This document shows, in pieces, positions 42,426 through 51,482 of a stretch of 64,000 nt of DNA (position 1 is the first letter of the stretch; every line of letters begins with the position of its first letter). The translations under genes were made by a program, and so were the position numbers. The notes below the pieces were generated by a model that was given only the letters and a program-made list of their open reading frames with translations, was not told where the DNA came from and searched no databases. This stretch comes from Flagellimonas lutaonensis (lineage in GTDB: Bacteria > Bacteroidota > Bacteroidia > Flavobacteriales > Flavobacteriaceae), in assembly GCF_000963865.1 (NCBI RefSeq), contig NZ_CP011071.1, positions 1,306,501-1,370,500 of the forward strand, written 5' to 3'.

Positions 42426-43766
42426 ATGATTACACGAACCGCGGTTACTTTTAAGAACATTAACAAACTAGCAATTCCGGCAACCATTTCCGGCATTGCC
42501 GAACCTGTGCTGTCCATAACCGATACCGCCATTGTGGGCAATATTCCCGTTGATGGGTTGGAGTCGTTGGCTGCGGCAGGTATCGTGGGCTCATTTTTAT
42601 CGATGCTGATCTGGGCGTTGGGCCAGACACGAAGTGCCATTTCGGCAATTATTTCACAATATCTGGGGGCGGGCCGCATACAAGTGGTTGAAGACCTGCC
42701 CGCCCAAGCCATTTTTTTGAACCTTCTGTTGAGCTTGGTGGTTTTGGGGTCCACCATATTCATTGTTGATGATATTTTTAGGCTTTTCGAGGCTTCAGGC
42801 AAAATTCTTGATTATTGTATCAGTTACTATTCGATTCGGGTCTGGGGTTTCCCGTTGACTTTATTCACTTTTGCCATATTTGGCATTTTCAGGGGACTGC
42901 AAAACACCTTCTACCCCATGATAATAGCCGTAGTGGGGGCCGGTCTCAATATTATTCTCGATTTTGTTTTGGTATATGGTATCGAAGGCTTCGTTCCGGC
43001 CATGTACCTCGAGGGTGCCGCGTGGGCAAGCCTCATTTCGCAGGGGGTAATGGCCATTATGGTCTTTTTTCTCTTGAAAAGAAAGACCCGTATCAGTCTT
43101 AGGCTTCGGGTTCCTTTGAATAAAGAACTAAAACGATTGGTGTACATGAGCCTAAACCTGTTTGTTAGGACCTTGGCGCTGAACGTGGCCCTTATCATTG
43201 CCGTGAGGGAGGCCACCTCATTGGGCGACCGGTTTATTGGGGCCCACACCATCGCCATCAACCTTTGGCTGTTCGCGGCATTTTTTATAGATGGTTACGC
43301 CGCTGCGGGCAACAGTATGGCAGGCAAGTTGTTAGGGGCGAAAGACTACAATGGACTTTGGACATTGGCCAAGAAAATATTGGCCTATGGCATGGTGGTC
43401 AGCTTTGCGCTGATGGTTGCCGGCTTTCTGTTTTACCAGCCGCTCGGCCGTATTTTTTCCAATGAGGCAATTGTTTTGTCTACTTTTTACAGTGTTTTTT
43501 ACCTCGTGATCATAGGATTGCCCGTCAATACCATCGCCTTTTTGTTTGATGGTATCTTCAAAGGGCTCGGCGAGATGAAGTATCTTAGAAATGTATTGCT
43601 CATGGCCACATTTTTAGGGTTTGTGCCCACCTTGTATATCGGCAAGGCATTGGGCTGGGGCTTTTATGCAATTTGGATTGCCTTTCTGGTATGGATGATG
43701 GTCAGGGGCGGGGCGTTGGTCTGGAAATTCCATCGAAAATTCAGTCCCTTGCTTCAAAAGACTTAA
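42426..43766 (+). CDS. MATE-family efflux transporter
   Basis: 446 residues with about 12 membrane helices in two six-helix halves. MATE features: LAIPATISGIAEPVLSITDTAIVG at the start of the first half and GYAAAGNSMAGKLLGA at about 295-310 in the second. Similar to DinF/NorM-type antiporters that export cationic compounds using Na+ or H+. Inner membrane. Tight spacing to the preceding GNAT gene (5 bases). The stop codon TAA is part of a TAATTTTG sequence that may be a -7 element for the next gene. Confidence 0.9.
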   Translation: MITRTAVTFKNINKLAIPATISGIAEPVLSITDTAIVGNIPVDGLESLAAAGIVGSFLSMLIWALGQTRSAISAIISQYLGAGRIQVVEDLPAQAIFLNLLLSLVVLGSTIFIVDDIFRLFEASGKILDYCISYYSIRVWGFPLTLFTFAIFGIFRGLQNTFYPMIIAVVGAGLNIILDFVLVYGIEGFVPAMYLEGAAWASLISQGVMAIMVFFLLKRKTRISLRLRVPLNKELKRLVYMSLNLFVRTLALNVALIIAVREATSLGDRFIGAHTIAINLWLFAAFFIDGYAAAGNSMAGKLLGAKDYNGLWTLAKKILAYGMVVSFALMVAGFLFYQPLGRIFSNEAIVLSTFYSVFYLVIIGLPVNTIAFLFDGIFKGLGEMKYLRNVLLMATFLGFVPTLYIGKALGWGFYAIWIAFLVWMMVRGGALVWKFHRKFSPLLQKT

Positions 43767-43785
43767 TTTTGGATAAAACAAGATT

Positions 43786-44553
43786 ATGGGAACAGACCGC
43801 CCCAACGGAAGTCTATACACCAAAATTGAAAACAGGATCGCCACCATTGAATTCGCACACCCGGCAAGCAATTCGTTCGTATCGGAAATGTTGAAACGCT
43901 TGGCCGATGAATTCAATACGCTCTCCAAAAACCCTGAAGTATCCCTTGTACTTTTGAAATCAGAGGGTGAGCGTGCCTTTTGTGCCGGGGCATCTTTTGA
44001 CGAGTTGTTGGCCATTTCAAATTCAAGTGAGGGCAAGGCCTTTTTTAGCGGTTTTGCGCACGTAATCAACGCCATGCGAACCTGTAAGAAGCCCGTTATT
44101 GGCCGGGTGCAGGGCAAAACCGTTGGTGGGGGCGTAGGGCTGGCCGCCGTCTGTGATTATGTGTTTGCCACAGAGGCCGCTGCCGTCAAGCTGTCTGAAA
44201 TTTCCATTGGAATTGCACCCTTGGTCATTGCCCCCGCTGTTGAGAGAAAAATTGGAAAGGCTGGTTTGGCAGAGCTTGCCTTATCGCCGACCGAGTGGAA
44301 AAATGCCTACTGGGCAAAGGAAAAAGGCCTTTATGCCAAGGTTTTTCAATCCACAAAGGAAATGGACAAAGAGCTGGATTTCTATCTTCAGAAGATGGCG
44401 TCCTATAACCCCGAAGCATTGGAAAAGATGAAAAGGGCCCTATGGATCGGAACAGAACATTGGGATGCATTGTTACTGGAACGGGCAGAGCAATCAGGAC
44501 AGTTGGCCTTATCAGAAGATACCAAAAAAACCCTCGCCGCCTTTAAAAAGTAA
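43786..44553 (+). CDS. Enoyl-CoA hydratase/isomerase family protein
   Basis: 255 residues, crotonase fold. Oxyanion-hole segments: ERAFCAGASFDELL and GRVQGKTVGGGVGLAAVCDYVFA; then FKLSEI-like AVKLSEISIGIAPLVIAP. The usual first catalytic Glu region reads GKTVGGGVGLA, where hydratases often have (N)G-A-A-x-G-G-G; substrate could be an enoyl-CoA or 3-methylglutaconyl-CoA. Acts in fatty acid or amino acid breakdown. A TAATTTTG element (43764-43771) overlaps the upstream stop codon and may be its promoter. The next small gene starts 3 bases after the stop. Confidence 0.85.
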   Translation: MGTDRPNGSLYTKIENRIATIEFAHPASNSFVSEMLKRLADEFNTLSKNPEVSLVLLKSEGERAFCAGASFDELLAISNSSEGKAFFSGFAHVINAMRTCKKPVIGRVQGKTVGGGVGLAAVCDYVFATEAAAVKLSEISIGIAPLVIAPAVERKIGKAGLAELALSPTEWKNAYWAKEKGLYAKVFQSTKEMDKELDFYLQKMASYNPEALEKMKRALWIGTEHWDALLLERAEQSGQLALSEDTKKTLAAFKK

Positions 44554-44556
44554 TCT

Positions 44557-44697
44557 ATGGACATCCTATCCATTTTAAACAGTGACCTTCTGCTGCCCCT
44601 GCTGGCCATTTTGGTCATTGCCGCTTATATAGTTTTGCCCGCATTGGAAATAACCAGCGCTTCAAACGTTAATAGCAGAACATCTCAAACTCCTTAA
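44557..44697 (+). CDS. Small membrane protein, 46 residues
   Basis: A short frame from ATG 44557 to TAA 44697: starts MDILSILNSD, then one hydrophobic helix LLLPLLAILVIAAYIVLPAL (about 11-30), then a polar tail rich in S, N and T. It fits exactly between two genes: 3 bases after the enoyl-CoA hydratase stop and 1 base before the start of the oxidoreductase gene. Such packing and the clean membrane-anchor composition argue that it is real. Function unknown. Confidence 0.55.
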   Translation: MDILSILNSDLLLPLLAILVIAAYIVLPALEITSASNVNSRTSQTP

Positions 44698-44698
44698 G

Positions 44699-45880
44699 AT
44701 GACCCAATTTCTTCGACCGATCGGCTTCGCCATTTTCTTGGCTATTTGCATGGGCCACACAGAAAAACCATCGCTGAAAACTGAAAAGTCAAATCATTCA
44801 ATACAAGAATCTGCCCAAGACCTGAAAGAGCCCCTAAAAGTGGCCGTAATCGGTCTGACGCACACCCATGTCCACTGGATATTGGGCAGGGAAAAACTTG
44901 GTGATATTGAGATTGTGGGCATTGTAGAGCCTAACCGTGAGCTGGCAAAAAGGTATGCAGAACAGCATGGATACTCAATGGATATTGTCTACGATTCAAT
45001 GGAGGCTCTTTACGAAAAAGTCAAACCAGAAGCGGTTACCGCCTTCAACTCCATTTATGGACATCTGGAGGTGGTGAAGTTTTTTGCGCCGAAAGGGGTA
45101 CACATTATGGTCGAAAAGCCCTTGGCGGTCAGTTGGCAAGACGCACAGAAGATGGCGTCCTTGGCCCGAGAACACAAGGTACACCTGCTCACGAATTATG
45201 AGACCTCTTGGTACGGTTCTAACGAAAAGGCATATAAACTGGTCAAAAATGACCAGATAATTGGCCCTATACAGCGGCTAGTTTTTCACCATGGCCATCC
45301 AGGACCAATTGAGATTGGATGCAACGATGAGTTTCTAGAGTGGCTGACAGACCCCATATTGAACGGTGGGGGTGCACTGACCGATTTTGGGTGTTATGGC
45401 GCAAACCTCGCCACATGGCTTCTTGAGGGTCAGGCGCCCGAAAAGATTACCTGTGTCACCAGACAGTACAAGCCCCAATTGTACCCGAAAGTGGAAGACG
45501 ATGCCTCCATTGTACTTGACTATGCCGATGTACAAGTAATCATACAGGCCTCTTGGAACTGGTCCCACAACCGAAAGGATATGGAAATATATGGCAAGAA
45601 CGGCTATGTTATCTGTAAGGATGCCGAGCGGATAGAGGTACTCGAAAATGAAAAGGAAGGTCCCAAAGCTTTGCGCGCCCAACCAATTGCAAAAGGCGTG
45701 CATGACCCTTTCGCCTACCTGTACCAAGTGGTAAAGCATAAGATGCCGGTCGACTCGTTCGGTGTATCTTCCCTCGAGAACAATTTAATCGTGACACAGA
45801 TTTTAGAGGCGGCCAAACATTCGGCCAAAACGGGAAAGACAGTGATATGGAAAGACTTTTTCACAGGTTCTACCCCCTAA
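44699..45880 (+). CDS. Gfo/Idh/MocA-family oxidoreductase, exported
   Basis: 393 residues. N-terminal hydrophobic segment (FLRPIGFAIFLAICMGHT) suggests export or membrane anchoring; then KVAVIGLTHTHVHWILG as the Rossmann start (the G-x-G-x-x-G is degenerate), VGIVEPNRELAKRYAEQ, and the hallmark HIMVEKPLAVSWQDAQ (EKP) for the active-site Lys. The C-terminal beta-sheet domain follows (GGGALTDFGCYGANLATWLL). Oxidises or reduces a sugar or derivative with NAD(P); exported Gfo/Idh/MocA enzymes are frequent in polysaccharide-degrading Bacteroidetes. Substrate unknown. Confidence 0.85.
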   Translation: MTQFLRPIGFAIFLAICMGHTEKPSLKTEKSNHSIQESAQDLKEPLKVAVIGLTHTHVHWILGREKLGDIEIVGIVEPNRELAKRYAEQHGYSMDIVYDSMEALYEKVKPEAVTAFNSIYGHLEVVKFFAPKGVHIMVEKPLAVSWQDAQKMASLAREHKVHLLTNYETSWYGSNEKAYKLVKNDQIIGPIQRLVFHHGHPGPIEIGCNDEFLEWLTDPILNGGGALTDFGCYGANLATWLLEGQAPEKITCVTRQYKPQLYPKVEDDASIVLDYADVQVIIQASWNWSHNRKDMEIYGKNGYVICKDAERIEVLENEKEGPKALRAQPIAKGVHDPFAYLYQVVKHKMPVDSFGVSSLENNLIVTQILEAAKHSAKTGKTVIWKDFFTGSTP

Positions 45881-45893
45881 GTTTGTATTTTTG
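45878..45893 (+). promoter_or_regulatory. Candidate promoter elements of the LpxH-like gene
   Basis: Two adjoining full matches to TAnnTTTG: TAAGTTTG (45878-45885, using the stop codon of the previous gene) and TATTTTTG (45886-45893). ATG is at 45902. No TTG at the expected distance upstream. Confidence 0.4.
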
Positions 45894-45901
45894 ACAACTA
45901 G

Positions 45902-46669
45902 ATGGACCCAATAACTCTTTCAAAAGGCAAAAAGATTTACTTCGCCAGTGATAACCATCTTGGGGCGCCTTCGGCAGTAGAGAGCCTTCCGCGAGAGAAA
46001 AAATTTGTCGCCTGGTTAGACCTTGTAAAAAAAGATGCCGAGGCCATCTTTCTAATGGGCGACCTTTTCGACTTTTGGTTTGAGTACAAAAAGGTTGTGC
46101 CCAAAGGCTTTACTAGAACCTTGGGGAAACTGGCCGAGCTTACTGATTCTGGTATTTCTGTATTTTATTTTGTGGGCAACCATGACCTGTGGATGAACGG
46201 TTACTTTGAAGAGGAACTGAACATTCCCGTATTTCGTAGGCCACAAGAGCTAACTATCAACAATACTGCTTTCTTTATCGGGCATGGCGATGGCCTTGGT
46301 CCCGGCGACAAGGGCTTCAAGCGAATGAAAAAAGTATTTACCAACCCCTTCGCAAAATGGTTGTTTCGTTGGTTGCATCCTGACCTAGGCGTACGGTTGG
46401 CACAATATCTTTCGGTCAACAACAAGATTATTTCTGGAGAAGCCGATGCACAGTATTTGGGTGAAGACAAAGAATGGCTCGTTCAGTACTGTAAGCGCAA
46501 ACTTGAAGGGCAACACTATGATTATTTTGTGTTTGGTCACCGCCATTTGCCGTTGGAAATCGACCTCAACGGAAAATCAACATATGTTAATCTCGGTGAT
46601 TGGATAAAATACTTTACCTACGGTGTTTTTGACGGGGAAGAGATGAAGCTTTTGACCTTCAACGATTAG
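45902..46669 (+). CDS. UDP-2,3-diacylglucosamine diphosphatase (LpxH-like)
   Basis: 255 residues, calcineurin-like metallophosphatase. All metal-binding motifs are visible in order: ASDNHLG (D-x-H), MGDLFDFWF (GDxxD), VGNHDLWM (GNHD), IGHGDGLG (GHGD), and VFGHRHLP (GHxH). The FDFWFEY and GPGDKGFKRMKK segments are typical of LpxH-type enzymes that hydrolyse UDP-2,3-diacylglucosamine to lipid X in lipid A synthesis. Peripheral to the inner membrane. Likely served by its own promoter. Confidence 0.88.
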   Translation: MDPITLSKGKKIYFASDNHLGAPSAVESLPREKKFVAWLDLVKKDAEAIFLMGDLFDFWFEYKKVVPKGFTRTLGKLAELTDSGISVFYFVGNHDLWMNGYFEEELNIPVFRRPQELTINNTAFFIGHGDGLGPGDKGFKRMKKVFTNPFAKWLFRWLHPDLGVRLAQYLSVNNKIISGEADAQYLGEDKEWLVQYCKRKLEGQHYDYFVFGHRHLPLEIDLNGKSTYVNLGDWIKYFTYGVFDGEEMKLLTFND

Positions 46670-46866
46670 GGTGCCAACCCAATATAACATGTAATCTTTT
46701 TCTTATAATAAAAAGTGGCTTTTCACAACATTTTTTTATGCCCTTTCTGGACATACATTAATTTTATGTCGTTGTTCATAGAAAGAGGCCAAAATCTTTC
46801 TTAACCTAAAAACTGAGTGTAAACATCTATGCTGAGGCAAACCCGAATCTTTAGACCTACAACCAG
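46670..46866. other. Intergenic spacer without recognised gene
   Basis: AT-rich, about 200 bases between the convergent LpxH-like and MFS genes. Contains only very short open frames (12 codons or fewer) and no tRNA, repeat or clear hairpin before the MFS terminator. I see nothing functional here. Confidence 0.5.
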
Positions 46867-46897
46867 AAAAAAAGATCCTTGAAAAAGGATCTTTTTT
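46867..46897 (-). terminator. Terminator of the MFS transporter gene
   Basis: AAAAAGATCCTT/AAGGATCTTTTT pair around a GAAA loop; A and T runs flank both sides, so it can act in both directions, ending the MFS transcript and possibly that of the LpxH-like gene. Confidence 0.8.
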
Positions 46898-48146
46898 AGT
46901 TATGTTCTTCCACATCTGCTGAGAGATCGAGCTTTCTAAAATTAGGAGCGAACATAGCGGTCGCCCCTGCGGTCAATATGGTCATACACCCCCCAAAGAC
47001 AACCGCAGTGACAGTGCCCATCAATTTGGCCGTCACACCACTTTCAAACGCTCCCAGTTCATTGGAAGAGCCAACAAAAATCGAATTCACCGAGGCCACA
47101 CGCCCCCTCATGTTGTCAGGTGTCTTTAACTGCAGTATGGTTTGGCGTATGATCATTGAAATCCCATCAACGGCCCCACTCAAAAACAACGCCACCACAG
47201 AAATCCAAAATATTCTTGAAACCCCGAACACTACTATGCATAGGCCAAAACCAAAAACAGCCCACAGCAGCTTTTCACCTGCCTTTTTGTGCAGGGGAAA
47301 CCTGGTGGACCCCAACATGGTAATCGAGGCCCCTACGGCGGGTGCGGCCCTTAAAATGCCAAAACCCTCAGCGCCCACATGCAAAATATCCTGTGCATAA
47401 ATGGGAAGCAGGGCCACTGCCCCACCGAACAATACCGCCACCATATCAAGGGTTAGGGCTCCTAAAATCGCCTTAGTGCCAAAAACAAACCGGAGCCCGT
47501 CTTTTAGGCTTTGTAGTACGGGCTCACCCAACTTCGGGTTCATGATGGGTTTTTTTGAAATCTTGAAAAGAAAGAGCAGGGCCATTATCGAAAAGAAAAA
47601 TATAAGGCACATAGACCAATGAACCCCCATCCACCCAATGGAGAACCCCGCCAATGCCGGGCCCAAAACAGAGGCCAACTGCCATGTGGAGCTGCTCCAA
47701 GTCGCTGCGTTTGGGTAAATCTTCTTAGGAACGATCAAGGCAATCAATGAAAAGATAGTGGGGCCCAAAAAGGCACGGACAATCCCGCCCAGAAATACCA
47801 GTCCATAGATAGTGTACAAGACCGTTTTTGCCGGCAATATCTCTTCTAGCCCTGGGTCAGTAATGATAAAGAGCCCCAAACTGATTACGGAAAAACCAAG
47901 AATACATTTGACCAAAAGATTTCGTTTCTCTTTTTGGTCAACGATATGGCCCGCGAAAAGCGCCATGGATATTGCAGGTATGATTTCCATCAAACCGATA
48001 ATGCCCAACGAAAGGGGGTCTTTTGTGAGGGAATATACCTGCCACTCAATAACTATAAACTGCATTGACCAAGCAAAGACCATGGCAAAGCGCACCATCA
48101 AAAAAATGTTGAATTCTTTAAAGCGCAATGCTGCGTAAGGATCCAT
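46896..48146 (-). CDS. Major facilitator superfamily transporter
   Basis: 416 residues, about 12 membrane helices. N-terminus FKEFNIFLMVRFAMVFAWSM and GLMEIIPAISMALFAGHIVDQKEKRN (the loop 2-3 motif A variant) resemble the MFS_3/enterobactin-exporter (EntS) group; ends with a soluble tail. Substrate unknown; exporters of siderophores or drugs are likely from family similarity. Its start is 7 bases after the recJ stop, so recJ and this gene are co-transcribed. A terminator follows. Confidence 0.82.
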   Translation of the reverse strand: MDPYAALRFKEFNIFLMVRFAMVFAWSMQFIVIEWQVYSLTKDPLSLGIIGLMEIIPAISMALFAGHIVDQKEKRNLLVKCILGFSVISLGLFIITDPGLEEILPAKTVLYTIYGLVFLGGIVRAFLGPTIFSLIALIVPKKIYPNAATWSSSTWQLASVLGPALAGFSIGWMGVHWSMCLIFFFSIMALLFLFKISKKPIMNPKLGEPVLQSLKDGLRFVFGTKAILGALTLDMVAVLFGGAVALLPIYAQDILHVGAEGFGILRAAPAVGASITMLGSTRFPLHKKAGEKLLWAVFGFGLCIVVFGVSRIFWISVVALFLSGAVDGISMIIRQTILQLKTPDNMRGRVASVNSIFVGSSNELGAFESGVTAKLMGTVTAVVFGGCMTILTAGATAMFAPNFRKLDLSADVEEHN

Positions 48147-48152
48147 AACGCA

Positions 48153-49841
48153 TCAACGTATATCGCGGAGTTTCAATTGGAGACTTACCTGACCATTCCA
48201 CTCGTTTTCGTCCAAAGAAAAAACTATGTCAAAGCTGTTTTTGTTCTTCACCACTTCCAGTTTATCCCCAAGATTGAAACCGATGGCCCCAATGGGCTTC
48301 GACCCTTTTTGGGTTAGTGTCAGTTTCAGGTGTTTGCCATCTTCACCCACGCCTTTTGCATAGCCCGTATCTTGAACGCCCCTGGCCAAAAAAACGGGTG
48401 TCATGTTCCCGGGGCCGAAAGGGGCAAATTGGCGGATGATCCGCATCAATTTTGGTGTAATCTGTCGTAGTTCTATTTGGGCATCGATATTGATTTCTGG
48501 GGTCAACAACAGGGGGTCTATGGTTTCAGAGACCACTTTTTCGAACCGTTGCTTAAAGGTCTCAAATTGTTCTTCGAGCAAGGTGAGCCCAGCAGCGTAC
48601 TTATGGCCCCCGAACTGCTCTATACAATCTGCGCAACCCTCCAGGGCCTCATAAACATCGAATCCTTTCACAGATCGTGCCGATGCAGCAAGTTTGTCAC
48701 CACTTTTGGTGAAGACCAAGGTAGGCCTATAGTAGGTTTCTGTCAACCGCGAAGCCACAATGCCAATGACCCCCTTGTGCCATTGCTCGTTATAGACCAC
48801 TGAAGTGAACCGTTTTTCTTCTTTATTGTCCTTAATTTGCTGTAAGGCCTCTTCGGTGATTTCTTGGTCAAGACCCCTTCTATCTGTATTAAACTGTTCT
48901 ATCTCTTCGGCAAACTTTTTTGCCTGATCATAATCTGTTTCGGTGAGCAGGTTGACGGCATGCTGGCCATGCTTTATTCTGCCAGCGGCATTTATTCGTG
49001 GTGCAATGATAAAAACCACATCGGTAATGGTCAATGTACGTTTTTTGATTTGGTCGATGATGGCCCGAAACCCAATTCTCGGATTTGAATTGATGACCTG
49101 AAGTCCGTAGAAGGCCAAGATCCTGTTCTCACCTGTTATGGGAACAATATCAGCGCCTATAGCCGTGGCGACCAAATCAAGGTAAGGAGTTAGGTCATCG
49201 ATGGTTTTTGCCTTTTTATGGGCCAACGCCTGTATCAGCTTGAACCCCACACCACAACCACAAAGCTCTTTGTACGGATACTCACAGTCTTCTCTTTTGG
49301 GGTCCAATACCGCTGCAGCTTGCGGCAGCCTATCACCGGGCCGGTGGTGATCGCAGATAATGAAATCTATTCCCTTGCTCTTCGCGTAGTTGACCTGCTC
49401 AATGGCCTTGACACCACAATCAAGGGCAATGATCAGCGAAAAGCCATTGTCGTCGGCAAAATCAACTCCCTGAAAAGAAACCCCATACCCCTCGACATAA
49501 CGGTCAGGAATATACGTGGCTACGTTTTCATGACAATTGCTCAAGAAAGTGTACATAAGGGCTACTGCCGTGGTGCCGTCAACATCATAATCGCCGTACA
49601 CCAAAATATTTTCATTGTTGGTGATAGCCTTTTCGATGCGCTCCACAGCCGCACCCATGTCTTTCATCAAAAAAGGGTCGTGTAGATCTGAAAGTTCAGG
49701 TCTGAAGAACTTTTTAGCATCCCCATAATTGTTGATTCCCCGCTGAAGCAACAGATGCGCAACCAACCCATCGACTTTCAGTTCTTTGGAAAGGCGGTCA
49801 ACTTCTGACCGTTCAGGTTTCGGTTTGATCGTCCAGCGCAA
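48153..49841 (-). CDS. recJ: Single-stranded-DNA-specific exonuclease RecJ
   Basis: 562 residues. DHH-family motifs: VYGDYDVDGTTAVALMYTFL (motif I), IICDHHRPGD (DHH, motif III), and further on RINAAGRIKHGQHAV; then the DHHA1 signature EQFGGHKYAAGLTL and a C-terminal OB domain. Degrades single-stranded DNA 5' to 3' in recombination and mismatch repair. Minus-strand operon OsmC-recJ-MFS with very small gaps. Confidence 0.94.
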   Translation of the reverse strand: MRWTIKPKPERSEVDRLSKELKVDGLVAHLLLQRGINNYGDAKKFFRPELSDLHDPFLMKDMGAAVERIEKAITNNENILVYGDYDVDGTTAVALMYTFLSNCHENVATYIPDRYVEGYGVSFQGVDFADDNGFSLIIALDCGVKAIEQVNYAKSKGIDFIICDHHRPGDRLPQAAAVLDPKREDCEYPYKELCGCGVGFKLIQALAHKKAKTIDDLTPYLDLVATAIGADIVPITGENRILAFYGLQVINSNPRIGFRAIIDQIKKRTLTITDVVFIIAPRINAAGRIKHGQHAVNLLTETDYDQAKKFAEEIEQFNTDRRGLDQEITEEALQQIKDNKEEKRFTSVVYNEQWHKGVIGIVASRLTETYYRPTLVFTKSGDKLAASARSVKGFDVYEALEGCADCIEQFGGHKYAAGLTLLEEQFETFKQRFEKVVSETIDPLLLTPEINIDAQIELRQITPKLMRIIRQFAPFGPGNMTPVFLARGVQDTGYAKGVGEDGKHLKLTLTQKGSKPIGAIGFNLGDKLEVVKNKNSFDIVFSLDENEWNGQVSLQLKLRDIR

Positions 49842-49850
49842 TCCCTTGAA

Positions 49851-50279
49851 TTATTTGTGATGAAAAATGGTTTCAATCTCAAGTTCGGCAAATTGTCTGA
49901 ACATCTCCATAACACCACAGTACTTTTCTACCGACAAGTCTATTGCCCTTTGCAGCTTGCCCTCATTGAGGTTAGACCCATAAAAATAGTATTCAATTCG
50001 AACCTTGTTATAATACTTGGGGTGCTCATCGGTCAAATTAGCAATGGTCTCAATATGAAAGTCGTCGACTTCCAACTTCATTTTTTTGATCAGCGAAGCC
50101 ACATCCAGTCCAGAGCAACCGGCCAAAGCCGATAGCATCAAGGCCTTTGGCCGAAGGCCTTCGCCTTGGCCCCCATCTTCGGTTCCAGCATCAATCTTCA
50201 AATGTAGTCCGGATGGATTATTGCTCTCAAAGGCCATTTGCCCGAGCCACTTAGTGGAAACATGGTTTGTTGTTGCCAT
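49851..50279 (-). CDS. OsmC/Ohr-family protein
   Basis: 142 residues. The OsmC-type resolving features are MLSALAGCSGLDVASLIKKM (conserved Cys in the GCSxxD pattern) and KYCGVMEMFRQFAEL near the C-terminus with the second Cys (EKYCGV). Reduces hydroperoxides, or acts as a general stress protein (YhfA-like). Short N-terminal beta strands precede. Starts an operon with recJ, 9 bases away. Divergent from the AhpD-like gene, with which it shares a peroxide theme. Confidence 0.85.
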   Translation of the reverse strand: MATTNHVSTKWLGQMAFESNNPSGLHLKIDAGTEDGGQGEGLRPKALMLSALAGCSGLDVASLIKKMKLEVDDFHIETIANLTDEHPKYYNKVRIEYYFYGSNLNEGKLQRAIDLSVEKYCGVMEMFRQFAELEIETIFHHK

Positions 50280-50328
50280 AAAATTTTGTTTCTTGTAAAA
50301 ATCAAAAATACAATAAAATCAACCCCCG

Positions 50329-50931
50329 ATGGCACTAGTAGAACCCTTAGACCCAAACCATGACCCCGAAACCAAACAACTGGCCGAATTCTTTAACGAG
50401 ACCTTGGGCTTTTGCCCAAATTCAGTCTTGACCATGCAGCACCGGCCGGCAATTTCAAAAGCATTCATCAATTTGAACAAAGCGGTCATGGCCAATGAGG
50501 GACGGGTCACCTCAGCCCTAAAGCGTATGATTGCCTGGGTCAGCAGCAATGCCACCGGTTGTCGCTACTGCCAGGCCCATGCCATTCGTGCCGCTGAACG
50601 CTACGGCGCCAGTCAAGAACAATTGGACAATATTTGGGAGTACCGCACCCACGAGGCCTTTTCAGATGCCGAACGCGCTGCATTGGACTTTGCCCTGGCC
50701 GCCTCACAAGTGCCGAACACCGTAAATGCAGACATCAAAAAGCGGCTGCACGAACATTGGAACGATGGTGAGATTGTTGAAATGCTGGGGGTTATAGCAC
50801 TCTTTGGTTATTTGAACCGTTGGAACGACTCTATGGGCACCTCAATCGAAGAGGGAGCAGTAGAAAGTGCGGAGCAATATTTGGGGAAATACGGCTGGGA
50901 AAAGGGTAAGCATGATGGGTCTATATACTAG
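50329..50931 (+). CDS. AhpD-like/carboxymuconolactone decarboxylase-family protein
   Basis: 200 residues. The AhpD/CMD redox motif is CRYCQAHAIRAAERYGA (CxxC with the following His). The N-terminus FFNETLGFCPNSVLTMQHRP and C-terminal EIVEMLGVIALFGYLNRWND match the peroxidase-related subgroup of the family. Expected to use the two Cys for peroxide or alkylhydroperoxide reduction. Divergent from OsmC across 49 bases, so the two may share control. Followed by an AT-rich stretch. Confidence 0.82.
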   Translation: MALVEPLDPNHDPETKQLAEFFNETLGFCPNSVLTMQHRPAISKAFINLNKAVMANEGRVTSALKRMIAWVSSNATGCRYCQAHAIRAAERYGASQEQLDNIWEYRTHEAFSDAERAALDFALAASQVPNTVNADIKKRLHEHWNDGEIVEMLGVIALFGYLNRWNDSMGTSIEEGAVESAEQYLGKYGWEKGKHDGSIY

Positions 50932-51071
50932 CTGTTAGATACAAGATCGCTTCGCTTTTAGGTTTTTTGTTTGTCATTTTTATTTAAGCAAATTTTAGTA
51001 TAGCTGTTTTAAAGAAAATAATTGTTGATATTTTGTAAAGTTTTATTTACTTTTAGTAAAAAAATGTAGAA

Positions 51072-51482
51072 ATGGATTTTCAAATATTGCCAAATTGGTT
51101 CAAGAAAATAGGTCTAATGCTTTTTGTCATTGCTTCATTGTTAACTGCAGGAGATTCATTTATGGATGGACTTAGAGGGACGCCAAGCGGTACTCACCAT
51201 TATTTAAAAGATTTATATGGAGAAAACCTATACAGCATCCTATACATCTTACCCACCCTTGGCCTTTTGATATATATGTTTTCAAAAGAGAAAATCGAGG
51301 ATGATTATATCAAACTTATAAGATTGAAATCATATCAAATAACCATTACCATTTTCCTTTTGATCGCCTTTGTTGTTCATATTTTTGACCCCTCTATTAA
51401 ATTTAAGGTTGAGGTAGTATTATCTCTGTTCATGTGTCTGTTTCTTCTCATATTTTATTTCAATAAAAATCAAGAGCTTTGA
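51072..51482 (+). CDS. Small membrane protein paired with XRE regulator
   Basis: 136 residues that I do not recognise in detail. Four membrane helices (about 10-27, 52-68, 92-108 and 113-130) with short loops; FKKIGLMLFVIASLLTAGDS is the first. Base composition is noticeably more AT-rich than in flanking genes, suggesting transfer. The stop overlaps the TTG start of a small XRE-type regulator; membrane protein plus small XRE protein is a recurrent bacterial pair of unclear role. A possible promoter (TTG 51025-51027, TACTTTTA 51048-51055, spacing 20) precedes it. Confidence 0.6.
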   Translation: MDFQILPNWFKKIGLMLFVIASLLTAGDSFMDGLRGTPSGTHHYLKDLYGENLYSILYILPTLGLLIYMFSKEKIEDDYIKLIRLKSYQITITIFLLIAFVVHIFDPSIKFKVEVVLSLFMCLFLLIFYFNKNQEL

